From positions 1 through 61,193 of the forward strand of contig JAFZBF010000009.1 in the NCBI GenBank assembly GCA_017561885.1: a stretch of DNA of 61,193 bases, in the 5' to 3' direction. The notes under the pieces are model-generated. The model saw only the letters and a program-made list of their open reading frames with translations, was not told the origin of the DNA and made no database searches. The DNA is from Bacteroidales bacterium (lineage in GTDB: Bacteria; Bacteroidota; Bacteroidia; Bacteroidales; UBA932). The position numbers and the translations under genes were made by a program. Shown here piece after piece: positions 19,125-26,270 of the stretch (its first letter is position 1; each line of letters starts with the position of its first letter).

Positions 19125-20063
19125 CTATCTATTATTTCCAAGAATATGAAGGACTGTGTCCATTTTTAGCTCGAATATCCTGGCCATTTGAGAAACTGTT
19201 GTCTTGTTCGAATGGGATACATACTTCATCAATCTGGCTTTCTTTTCTATAGTCAGTTGACTGACGTTTAACTCAAACCATCTTTGCGATATTTCATTTG
19301 CAGTAAGGAGCAATTCAGCATCTGTGCGTCGGACACGCGGAGCATATACTAACTTAGCGTTCATCTCAGCAGTATTTACACATCCGATCAATCGCAGGAA
19401 GAAACTCTGATCGTGTTTGAAAGCACTCTCAACATAGCGCCAGTCACAAAATGATACCGGTTCAAGTTCATCAGCATCATCGATGAGCCATTTCACATCA
19501 TCCAACTTATCTCCGGTATGCATCACCTGTCGGACTTCCCTCCTTGATAACCCGCTAACTCTCCTGACTTTTGTGGAAGCCGGTGTTGTGCCATAACAAA
19601 ACGCAGCCCGAAATCCCGTCCACTTGTATTCCTGCACATTCTTGGCACCATTGTCAAGCGCATTTCGGACCACATAGGCTATCGCGTTACGGACATAATT
19701 ATCAGTATCGAGGAATATGGCTTTTGCATCTGTACCCTTCAAGACAGAAATATCATTGTACTTTTTATTGAAATACATAGAAAACATCTTCTTGATTTCG
19801 TTCACAAATGAATCAGCCGCCACCTGACTGGTCGCCAGAATGATACAATGTGCGTGGTTGGATACCACAGTGTATATCACCAATACCACATTTTTCCTGC
19901 GGGCGCAGACACAGATTATCTTTACGAATGCATCATAGTCTGCCTCCTCCCTGCAAAGGACCTTGCTCTCGAGTCCTTCGAGGGAAACATGAAAAGGAAA
20001 AACTCTGGTGACTGTGCCGTCAGGCAATTCCCTTAACGGATTTCTTTCAAATCTACGCTCCAT
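19125..20063 (-). CDS. REP-associated tyrosine transposase (RAYT)
   Basis: 312 aa from ATG 20063 (an in-frame TTG lies three codons upstream). The Y1/IS200-like core occupies about 1-170: the HUH motif appears as SNHAHCIIL near residue 70 and the catalytic tyrosine helix as YVRNAIAYVVRNAL near 125-138. The C-terminal part (about 230-312) looks helical and includes a helix-turn-helix-like stretch (TTVSQMARIFEL). RAYTs are single-domain relatives of IS200 transposases that bind and cut REP hairpins and are maintained as single copies. The paired-REP unit immediately downstream and its copies elsewhere fit this. The gene is more AT-rich than its neighbours. Confidence 0.85.
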   Translation of the reverse strand: MERRFERNPLRELPDGTVTRVFPFHVSLEGLESKVLCREEADYDAFVKIICVCARRKNVVLVIYTVVSNHAHCIILATSQVAADSFVNEIKKMFSMYFNKKYNDISVLKGTDAKAIFLDTDNYVRNAIAYVVRNALDNGAKNVQEYKWTGFRAAFCYGTTPASTKVRRVSGLSRREVRQVMHTGDKLDDVKWLIDDADELEPVSFCDWRYVESAFKHDQSFFLRLIGCVNTAEMNAKLVYAPRVRRTDAELLLTANEISQRWFELNVSQLTIEKKARLMKYVSHSNKTTVSQMARIFELKMDTVLHILGNNR

Positions 20064-20153
20064 ATCTCTCAACTTTTAAATCCGTCTTTCCAGGGTGGAA
20101 AAAGACTTTCGAATATAGGCAATAAAGCGGAAATTCACTACCTTTATTTCACT

Positions 20154-20627
20154 ATGAAAACCCTCATCGCTTATTTTTCTGCCACTGGCGTAACGGAGGC
20201 CGTGGCAAAGCGCCTTGCCGAAGTGACCGGCGGCACGCTCTACGAGATCAAGCCCGAAGTGAAGTATACGGCAGCTGACCTGGACTGGCGCGTCAAGGAC
20301 TCGCGCAGCACCATCGAGATGCAGGACAAGAGCTCGCGCCCTGCCATCATCGCCGACCTGGAGGACGCCGACAGCTATGACACCATATACATCGGTTTCC
20401 CAGTATGGTGGTACACCGCCCCCACCATCATCAACACCTTCATCGAGACCTACGGTTTCGCCGGCAAGACTGTCATCTTCTTCGCCACCTCGGGAAGCAG
20501 CGACATCAGCGGCGCGGACAGACAGTTCCACGCGCAGTATCCTGCCATACGCTGGAAGCCTGGAAAGCTTCTGAACGGCGCAACGAAAAAAGAGATTGCA
20601 GACTGGGTGGCCCGCAACTCAGAATAG
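20154..20627 (+). CDS. Flavodoxin
   Basis: 157 aa. The N-terminal phosphate loop YFSATGVTEAVAK binds FMN, and YIGFPVWWYTAP and ATSGSSD are the two further FMN-contacting loops of flavodoxin_4-type proteins. It is probably an electron carrier or an NAD(P)H-linked oxidoreductase partner. It converges with the next gene and their 3' ends overlap by 9 bases. Confidence 0.9.
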   Translation: MKTLIAYFSATGVTEAVAKRLAEVTGGTLYEIKPEVKYTAADLDWRVKDSRSTIEMQDKSSRPAIIADLEDADSYDTIYIGFPVWWYTAPTIINTFIETYGFAGKTVIFFATSGSSDISGADRQFHAQYPAIRWKPGKLLNGATKKEIADWVARNSE

Positions 20628-21227
20628 CTCTTCAAAGATTTCTCTCGCCACTATCCTGTAATGGGGATGGTATGCCTCTTCGAAGGCTGTGCTGTGATGG
20701 AGGATGAGCTCGCCCTCGGCCATCAGGGAGTCGATGGCGGCCAGGTCTTCTGATGCATCCGGAATGTAGGAGAAGTCGCGGCGAATGACAGCTGCCACCG
20801 AGGCCCACTTGGCCCGCCACGCATCTTCCGACACAGTATACCTGCCGTTGGCGCTGCGCACGAATGCGTCCAGCAGCGTCTCCACATCCACCAGAGAATC
20901 CAGCACCACCGACAGGTCCACCCTGACGAAGGCATTCCTGTCTCCGAGAGGCACATACCTCCCGGCCGGCTTTTCATAGCGACCGGCGGCAAGATCCTCG
21001 CTATACTCCTGCAGTTCTTCCGTAAGATATGCCCTGGCCGCATCCGGATTGGGAATCAGATGGCCGGGTCCCAGGTTGTCCTGGCAGAAGTTCTTGTAGA
21101 TATCCTGCACCCTTGTCGCGGGATACTGCCGCAGCTGCGCAGCGATGGCCTCGTGCACCGGATCTTTCTGGCAGGATGCCAGCATCAGCACTGCGCAGGC
21201 AAAGAGGATAATGCGGATTCGTGACAT
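20619..21227 (-). CDS. Conserved lipoprotein of unknown function
   Basis: 202 aa. Lipoprotein signal LMLASC (cysteine 19). The remainder is soluble, mostly helical, with the recognisable stretch TRVQDIYKNFCQDNLGPGHLIPN. I recall similar lipoproteins in Bacteroidetes but no function. No neighbour gives a clue: it lies 17 nt downstream of the peroxiredoxin gene on the same strand and overlaps the flavodoxin 3' end. Confidence 0.75.
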   Translation of the reverse strand: MSRIRIILFACAVLMLASCQKDPVHEAIAAQLRQYPATRVQDIYKNFCQDNLGPGHLIPNPDAARAYLTEELQEYSEDLAAGRYEKPAGRYVPLGDRNAFVRVDLSVVLDSLVDVETLLDAFVRSANGRYTVSEDAWRAKWASVAAVIRRDFSYIPDASEDLAAIDSLMAEGELILHHSTAFEEAYHPHYRIVAREIFEELF

Positions 21228-21244
21228 ATGGCAAACGGAATCCC

Positions 21245-21700
21245 CTACCCCTCGAGTATCTGGCCAGCGGCGTTCTTGGTGTCGACCTTCTCGATGATGC
21301 GCTCCAGGATGCCGTTCTCGTCGAATATGAAGGTGCGGCGCAGGGTGCCCATCGTAGTCTTGCCGTACATCTTCTTCTCTCCCCAGGCCCCGAAGTCCTG
21401 CAGCATCTGCAGCCCAGTGTCGGCCAGCAGCCTGAAGGGCAGTTCGTACTTCGCCTTGAAGCCGGTGTGGGACTTTGCGCTGTCCTTGCTGACGCCGACT
21501 ACGTTATATCCTGCTGCGGTGAGCTCTGCATAGTTGTCGCGGAACGAGCAGGCTTCGGCCGTGCAGCCTGATGTGTTGTCCTTGGGATAGAAATAAATGA
21601 TGGTCTTGCGGCCCTTTCCGATGAAGTCTTCCGACCTCACCGCGTTGCCGTCCTGGTCCACAACCTCGAACGACGGCATCTTGTCTCCGATTTTCAGCAT
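21245..21700 (-). CDS. bcp: Thiol peroxidase, Bcp/PrxQ type
   Basis: 151 aa peroxiredoxin that reduces hydroperoxides. The peroxidatic Cys46 and the resolving Cys51 sit in NTSGCTAEACSFRD, the five-residue spacing typical of the Bcp/PrxQ class. I chose ATG 21700 (MLKIGDKMPSF); the longer frame starts inside hepT and has unrelated residues. Confidence 0.93.
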   Translation of the reverse strand: MLKIGDKMPSFEVVDQDGNAVRSEDFIGKGRKTIIYFYPKDNTSGCTAEACSFRDNYAELTAAGYNVVGVSKDSAKSHTGFKAKYELPFRLLADTGLQMLQDFGAWGEKKMYGKTTMGTLRRTFIFDENGILERIIEKVDTKNAAGQILEG

Positions 21701-21740
21701 AAGTGCGATGAATAAGCGATTAGCAGAGCAAAGGTAGTAA

Positions 21741-22085
21741 TTATTGTTGAGCCAAGAGTCCTTCAATCCGTTCCTTCAACATAGGAACGTCAATCAAGGC
21801 TGTCTCCCATAGTATTTCGGGCAGGATAGCAGCATAACCATGTACAAGTACATTACGCATTCCGACAATGTCTTTCCAAGGAATGTCGCTATGCATCTCC
21901 CTGAACTCAGATGTCAGCATATTCGCTGCTTCTCCTATTATCTCAACATTCTTGACAACAGCATAATACCGCAACTTATCTGTAGACAGTTCTTCCAGGC
22001 TGAGTCCATCAGTAAATGACATTATGTTATCAATAGCCTGGATGATATCCTGCAACCGACCATTATCCCTTTCACGTTCTCTCAT
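21741..22085 (-). CDS. hepT: HepT-like HEPN ribonuclease toxin (DUF86)
   Basis: 114 aa, all-helical HEPN protein. The catalytic RX4HXY motif is present: Arg77 (RNVLVH), His82 and Tyr84. In HepT of other bacteria the tyrosine is poly-AMPylated by the MntA partner, which silences RNase activity. The start overlaps the end of the partner gene by 14 nt, with antitoxin first. The gene pair is AT-rich compared with flanking housekeeping genes. Confidence 0.9.
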   Translation of the reverse strand: MRERERDNGRLQDIIQAIDNIMSFTDGLSLEELSTDKLRYYAVVKNVEIIGEAANMLTSEFREMHSDIPWKDIVGMRNVLVHGYAAILPEILWETALIDVPMLKERIEGLLAQQ

Positions 22086-22842
22086 AGACCAGCACCTTAT
22101 CTTTGTTGATATTGTCTAATGCAAATGGCTTGACGGAGCGTTCTTCCACAAGATCCACTTTGCGGCCCAAAAGGCTTTCGAGTTCATTGACCATTCCAGC
22201 ATACTTCAATAGTCCTATTGGCGCCGAACGGTCCAGATCCACGAGAATATCAATGTCGCTGTCAGGCCTCTCTTCCATCCTCGAAAATGATCCGAACAGC
22301 CAGGCCTTCTCTATTGGCTCTTTTCTGAAATAATCTTGAATAGCATGGATGATTCTGACACGTTCCCTGTCAATCAACCCCACACGCCTGCGAATTTCAT
22401 CCTTCTTCCCTTTTCTGCCGGCATACCGAAGCAGACGGGATGTATTGACGGGGTATAGCTCATATGCTCGCTGGAATTCTTTCTGAATCATACCTCCATC
22501 AAGCGATGCATACTCTTTATCTGAATCACGGTCGACAAGTAACTTCTCCAATTCAGGAACGATGACCCCCGCCTCGGCATATACCGGGGACTCCGATATC
22601 ATAGGCTTGACCAGAATGAAATCGTGCAAGTCATCAATCATCAGATACGCATTCTTGATCAAGGCGACATCCTGAAACTCGTGCTTAAGCGACGCTCGCA
22701 CTTCATCGCACATATTTCTTGGCACCTCTACGATGAGATTCCTATAATTGTCAGTAAGGCAATAGTCCATCCCGACGAACCTGTCAATGAGCAGATCCGA
22801 CACAGCTTGCATCTTGGGTGTTATGGTACAACGATATTCCAT
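22072..22842 (-). CDS. MntA-like nucleotidyltransferase antitoxin with extra N-terminal domain
   Basis: 256 aa. The C-terminal 100 residues are a minimal nucleotidyltransferase with the full GSX10DXD motif (Gly184-Ser185, Asp196, Asp198), the signature of MntA antitoxins that AMPylate HepT. Usual MntA proteins are about 100-140 aa. Here residues 1-145 form an additional domain (LIVEVPRNMCDEV, DDLHDFILVKPM, NTSRLLRYAGRKGKK) that resembles AbiEi-like or DUF6577-type proteins; I am not certain of that. It may bind DNA for autoregulation. A -33/-7 promoter overlapped by a palindrome precedes the ATG. Confidence 0.85.
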   Translation of the reverse strand: MEYRCTITPKMQAVSDLLIDRFVGMDYCLTDNYRNLIVEVPRNMCDEVRASLKHEFQDVALIKNAYLMIDDLHDFILVKPMISESPVYAEAGVIVPELEKLLVDRDSDKEYASLDGGMIQKEFQRAYELYPVNTSRLLRYAGRKGKKDEIRRRVGLIDRERVRIIHAIQDYFRKEPIEKAWLFGSFSRMEERPDSDIDILVDLDRSAPIGLLKYAGMVNELESLLGRKVDLVEERSVKPFALDNINKDKVLVYERT

Positions 22843-22854
22843 CTGTCTTTTTCA

Positions 22855-22895
22855 CAAAGATAGACACTTTGGCAATAATTTCAAAATATTGCCAA
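22855..22895 (-). promoter_or_regulatory. Promoter and palindromic operator of the mntA-hepT operon
   Basis: On the minus strand TATCTTTG (22855-22862) is preceded by TTTG (22882-22885) with exactly 19 nt between, a full Bacteroidetes promoter. A perfect inverted repeat TTGGCAATA/TATTGCCAA (22869-22877 and 22887-22895) is centred on the -33 element. A protein bound there would block the promoter, as expected for toxin-antitoxin autoregulation. Confidence 0.75.
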
Positions 22896-23102
22896 TTATA
22901 TCATCAGTCTTATTCTGCCTTCGGATTTACAGAACGTGTCGGGATGGGCCATCACTACTGCATATACCTGCCTGCCGTCGACGGGGGCGCCGTCCTTGCG
23001 CACATAGAGCTTCCGCCTGTTGATTTCGCGGGCGATCTGCTCGATGCGCATTCCGTATCCCGAGGTGGCCAGGAGGTATACTATGGCTTCTTCGAGTTGC
23101 AT
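22896..23102 (-). CDS. Small HARE-HTH-like winged-helix protein
   Basis: 68 aa. A single winged-helix unit: an N-terminal helix (MQLEEAIVYLLATSG), a recognition-type segment (MRIEQIAREINRRKLY) and a C-terminal strand pair (DTFCKSEGRIRLM). This pattern matches the HARE-HTH family, which links DNA- or chromatin-binding proteins and some restriction enzymes. It lies 2 nt after the membrane protein gene and is the last gene of the CDF operon. The assignment is by pattern only. Confidence 0.65.
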   Translation of the reverse strand: MQLEEAIVYLLATSGYGMRIEQIAREINRRKLYVRKDGAPVDGRQVYAVVMAHPDTFCKSEGRIRLMI

Positions 23103-23104
23103 GA

Positions 23105-23587
23105 TCAGAGAATGACAATGAGTCCTGCGATGAGCGCGGCGGGGATGGCGAGGAGCATTCCGATGAGGGAGCCTTTGATGTGGAACCAGTAGTCGTGGTA
23201 GTCTGCGACCATGTCTTCGGTACCTGGAATGACAAAGTGCTTGTCGTGACAGAACCAGATGCAGTCGAGGACTATTGCGTCGAACCAGTTGACTACGCAC
23301 CAAAGGGCATAAGCCGTCAGCACTCCGCACCAGTATGTCTGGCATCCGTTGACATATTTCACCAGCAATCCAAGCAGCACTCCGAAGATGAGAATCGCGA
23401 AGGTTTTCTTTGCATAGAATGCCGCACCGCCGGGCCTGTTGCCGGCGTCGACCAGGCCGAGTTCATCGCAGCGTCTGACGATTGCCGGGGGATAGTTGTA
23501 GATGCTTTTTATGGGATTCCTGGACATCAGGAATACGAAGAGCGTGAATACTGCACACGCGATTATTGATTCTATCAGAAATGTCAT
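23105..23587 (-). CDS. Membrane protein of unknown function
   Basis: 160 aa, about four hydrophobic segments (near 4-20, 58-75, 80-97 and 138-158). The polar part after the first helix reads NPIKSIYNYPPAIVRRCDELGL. I have a weak memory of similar proteins in Bacteroides and Clostridia without assigned function. The start overlaps the exonuclease stop by ATGA (23584-23587), so the two are translationally coupled. Confidence 0.75.
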   Translation of the reverse strand: MTFLIESIIACAVFTLFVFLMSRNPIKSIYNYPPAIVRRCDELGLVDAGNRPGGAAFYAKKTFAILIFGVLLGLLVKYVNGCQTYWCGVLTAYALWCVVNWFDAIVLDCIWFCHDKHFVIPGTEDMVADYHDYWFHIKGSLIGMLLAIPAALIAGLIVIL

Positions 23588-24078
23588 AGTATTTTCATTG
23601 CTATATGGGCGCAAGCTTCTGCGTCGGCCAATGCGTGGTGATGTCTGGTGAGGTTGTAGCCGCAGGCTGCGGATACTGTATGGAGCTGGTGATCGGGCAG
23701 CCGGCAGCCGAAGTGCCGGCGGGCTGCTGCCAGCGTGTCGCAGAACTGGTAGTCGGGATAGTCCATCTGATAGACTCTGAAGACGGATCGCAGGCAACCT
23801 TCGTCGAACTTGGCATTGTGGGCCACCAACGGCAAGCCTTCAACCATCGGCGCTATCTTTTCCCAGACGTAGGGGAACACCGGGGCGTCGTACGTGTCTT
23901 CGGGACCCAGGCCGTGGACCCGTCGGCAAAACCACTGGTAGTATTCCGGCTCGGGGCGGATGAGGCTGTAATGGGTATCGACGATCACTCCGCCGCGCAC
24001 GACCACCACCCCCACGCTGCACACGCTTGAGGGCTGCTCATTAGCCGTCTCGAAGTCTATCGCCGCGAAGTCTGTCAT
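23584..24078 (-). CDS. DEDDh 3'-5' exonuclease (DnaQ-like)
   Basis: 164 aa. The exonuclease motifs are in order: ExoI DFETAN (Asp8, Glu10), ExoII HNAKFDEG, ExoIII HHALADAEA. This is the stand-alone proofreading-exonuclease family also fused to polymerases, used in repair or nucleic acid turnover. It begins 9 nt after the CDF transporter gene and overlaps the membrane protein gene. Confidence 0.92.
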   Translation of the reverse strand: MTDFAAIDFETANEQPSSVCSVGVVVVRGGVIVDTHYSLIRPEPEYYQWFCRRVHGLGPEDTYDAPVFPYVWEKIAPMVEGLPLVAHNAKFDEGCLRSVFRVYQMDYPDYQFCDTLAAARRHFGCRLPDHQLHTVSAACGYNLTRHHHALADAEACAHIAMKIL

Positions 24079-24087
24079 ACTTTATTT

Positions 24088-25191
24088 CTAGTCGCTGTAA
24101 TTGTGATCTACGGTGATGAGGAACGCTTTGCCGGGTATCGCTGCGCTGAGTTCTTCTGTCAGCGTCTTGCACAGTTCAGCATCATCCGTCACTGAATAGT
24201 CGGGCACGATGTCCACGGCTATGGCGTTTTCTTTTTCATCGTAGTAGAATCCGTGTATCTGCACTATTTCTCTGTGGGCTGCCAGTGTCTGTGTCACGAG
24301 GGTCTGAAGTTCTTTGCGCTTGTTCTTGCCGGTGGCCACTGAATAGATTCCGACGGTCATTATGATGTTGTGCCTGGCGTACATCAGGGTTGAGATCTTG
24401 CGTGTCAGGATGTGTATATCCTGTGCTGTGAGGGTATCGTCGACGCTCACGTGCAGCGAGCCTATCATCAGGTCGTGGCCGTAGTTGTGCAGGATGATGT
24501 CGTAGACTCCGTGGACTTCGTCGAATTCCATTATCTCTCGCTTGATTTCTGAAATCAGTTCGGGCGATACTCTTGCCCCGAGCAGTTCGTTCACCGGTGA
24601 AGCTATCATCTCGATACCGGCCTTGATGATGAACGCTGATATCAGGGTGCCGAGGATTCCGTCGAGGGATACGCCCCAGATGAGCATCACGGCTGCTGAA
24701 ACGAGTGTCGCAAGTGTGATTATCGCGTCAAACAGCGCGTCCGAACCGGAGGCAATCAGTGCGTCGCTCTTGAGTTTCTTACCCTGCCTCTTGACATATG
24801 ATCCCAGTAAGAGTTTGACTACGATTGCTACGATGATTACTATCAGGGTGACGGTTGTGTAGCTGGGCGCTGTGGGGTTGATGAGTTTCTTGACGGATTC
24901 TATGAGCGATGTCACGCCTGCGGAGAGGACGATGACTGCGATGATTATGGCGCTGAAGTATTCTACTCTTCCGTAGCCGAATGGATGTTTCCGGTCGGCG
25001 GGGCGCTGGGAGAGTTTGGTCCCGATGATGGTAATGACGCTTGAGAGTGCGTCGCTGAGGTTGTTGACGGCGTCCATCACGATGGCGAAGCTGTGTGACA
25101 AGACTCCGACAATGGCCTTGAATGCTGCCAGCAGTACGTTCGTCACGACTCCGACGACGCTGGTCCGTATTATCTGTGCGTTGCGGTTCAT
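24088..25191 (-). CDS. Cation diffusion facilitator (CDF) transporter
   Basis: 367 aa. Six transmembrane segments in the first 215 residues are followed by a cytoplasmic ferredoxin-like domain with a longer C-terminal extension (GKNKRKELQ and after). The metal sites of helices II and V appear as DAVNNLSDAL and SDALFDAIITL, with Asn where zinc-type CDFs often have His, which may favour manganese or iron over zinc. CDF proteins export divalent metals in exchange for protons. It heads a four-gene run with exonuclease, membrane protein and HARE-HTH protein. Confidence 0.92.
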   Translation of the reverse strand: MNRNAQIIRTSVVGVVTNVLLAAFKAIVGVLSHSFAIVMDAVNNLSDALSSVITIIGTKLSQRPADRKHPFGYGRVEYFSAIIIAVIVLSAGVTSLIESVKKLINPTAPSYTTVTLIVIIVAIVVKLLLGSYVKRQGKKLKSDALIASGSDALFDAIITLATLVSAAVMLIWGVSLDGILGTLISAFIIKAGIEMIASPVNELLGARVSPELISEIKREIMEFDEVHGVYDIILHNYGHDLMIGSLHVSVDDTLTAQDIHILTRKISTLMYARHNIIMTVGIYSVATGKNKRKELQTLVTQTLAAHREIVQIHGFYYDEKENAIAVDIVPDYSVTDDAELCKTLTEELSAAIPGKAFLITVDHNYSD

Positions 25192-25210
25192 TGGTCTAGG
25201 ATTGTTTCCA

Positions 25211-25218
25211 CAAAAGTA
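25211..25218 (-). promoter_or_regulatory. Candidate -7 promoter element for the CDF operon
   Basis: TACTTTTG on the minus strand matches TAnnTTTG, 19 bases upstream of the ATG at 25191. Confidence 0.55.
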
Positions 25219-25259
25219 CGATTATTTGCAAAGCCTTTATATCTTTTACCCGCAAACGG

Positions 25260-25406
25260 CTTGCGGATTTCCGAAAAAGTTGTACATTTGTGATAACGAT
25301 TCTACGGATTCGTTGATCACTGGGCTGACAAGTTTTTGTCAGCCTTCAGTTTCTTCATATCAGTTCAATACTGTATTCCTGCGACAAGGCTTGCCTTGTG
25401 TTTTTC
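25260..25406 (+). ncRNA. Candidate small RNA 1
   Basis: A full promoter (CTTG at 25260-25263, 19 nt, TACATTTG at 25283-25290) is followed by no ORF, but by a 9-bp hairpin (25323-25331 with 25336-25344, loop GTTT) and then a terminator-like hairpin ACAAGG/CCTTGT with a T-run (25384-25406). A transcript of about 110 nt from near 25296 would result. It could instead be an attenuated leader of the HicB-like gene. Confidence 0.5.
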
Positions 25407-25475
25407 GATACACTAAATCAATAACTATTTTTCTATTATTTTGCGCAAACAATAGTATTTTAGTTATTTTTGTAT

Positions 25476-25880
25476 ATGAATACATTGAAAGCAACTATCG
25501 AATGTTTGGAAAGCGGATACTCTGCATTCATCGATGCCCTTGACGGGGTTGTGGCTACTGGTTCCACTGTCGATGAGATCAAGGGTAACCTGATTGCCAC
25601 ACTTGACGATTATGTAGAAACTTGCAAAGAGTTGGGTTGCGAACTTCCGGCAGAATTGAAGGATGATTATACGATTGAGTTCTCAATGGACGTCAAAAGC
25701 CTTCTGTCGCTCTATAATGGAATTTTCACCAAATCTGGACTTGAACGTCTGACCGGAATCAACCAGAAACAGCTTTGGCATTACGCAAACGGCATCACAA
25801 AGCCCCGCAAGACGCAAGTTCTCAAAATTGAAAATGCACTGCACCGTCTGGGCAATGAATTAATCGCCATACACCTGTAG
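25476..25880 (+). CDS. HicB-like protein with C-terminal helix-turn-helix (orphan)
   Basis: 134 aa. Residues 1-60 have the HicB partial-RNase-H fold signature (LKATIECLESGYSAFIDALDGVVATGSTVDEIKGNL), and the C-terminal part has an XRE-like helix-turn-helix (TGINQKQLWHYANGITKPRKTQVLKIENAL). HicB is normally the antitoxin of the HicA mRNA interferase, but no HicA-sized ORF lies on either side. I chose ATG 25476; a TTG two codons upstream is less likely. A TATTTTTG element (25465-25472) ends 3 bases before the ATG. An intrinsic terminator follows. Confidence 0.8.
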   Translation: MNTLKATIECLESGYSAFIDALDGVVATGSTVDEIKGNLIATLDDYVETCKELGCELPAELKDDYTIEFSMDVKSLLSLYNGIFTKSGLERLTGINQKQLWHYANGITKPRKTQVLKIENALHRLGNELIAIHL

Positions 25881-25892
25881 TAAGCCTCACGT

Positions 25893-25920
25893 AAAGCCGT
25901 TTCGTGACGGCTTTCTTTTT
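25893..25920 (+). terminator. Intrinsic terminator of the HicB-like gene
   Basis: Arms AAAGCCGT and ACGGCTTT around TTCGTG, followed by a T-rich run. Confidence 0.85.
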
Positions 25921-25940
25921 AGTAACCATTAATAATGTCT

Positions 25941-26036
25941 TATATTTGTAGTACTACCCTAAAGTACCAATAACCAGAGATAATAAGCCCTTCAGGCGCG
26001 TCGTAAGACAGCATACTTGAGGGGCGTTTTTAATTA
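25941..26036 (+). ncRNA. Candidate small RNA 2
   Basis: TATATTTG (25941-25948) matches the -7 element. About 40 bases later a 10-bp hairpin (25987-25996 with 26016-26025, including G-U pairs) is followed by GTTTTT, a good intrinsic terminator. No ORF of useful length lies between. The -33 element is poor, so this is less certain than candidate 3. Confidence 0.45.
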
Positions 26037-26098
26037 TTGGCCTCTATAGTCCAAATACTTCGCACTCTACCCGTATACTGAACTTCTTCTAAGTAATG

Positions 26099-26270
26099 AT
26101 TGCGAATTTCACAAAGAGTCGTATCTTTGTGGTAAGAAGTAAACCGCGGAACGGATGAGGTATTTCGATAAGTGCAAAGCCCCCGCCCCGAGCCTCACTG
26201 CAAGGTAAACATCCACCGCGTATTCCTGGGGCAAGCATAAAGGGATGATCCTAAGGTCATCCCTTCTTTT
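26099..26270 (+). ncRNA. Candidate structured small RNA 3
   Basis: A promoter with ATTG (26099-26102), 19-nt spacing and TATCTTTG (26122-26129) leads into about 135 nt ending in a strong terminator (AAGGGATGA/TCATCCCTT then CTTTT, 26240-26270). The transcript can fold: CGCGG 26145-26149 with CCGCG 26216-26220, GGATG 26153-26157 with CATCC 26210-26214, and AGTG 26171-26174 with CACT 26196-26199. GCCCC in the loop could pair with GGGGC at 26228-26232. I do not recognise it as 6S, SRP RNA, tmRNA or a riboswitch. Confidence 0.55.

Noticed and set aside
23601..24030. 141-aa open frame opposite the DEDDh exonuclease
   Set aside because: The exonuclease on the minus strand has all three motifs and is in an operon; the opposite frame has no domain.
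26135..26235. SRP, 6S or tmRNA gene
   Set aside because: I checked for the SRP GGAAGGAAGCAGCC-type loop, a 6S-like long bubbled stem and a tmRNA tRNA-like domain and found none, so it is left as an unassigned RNA candidate.
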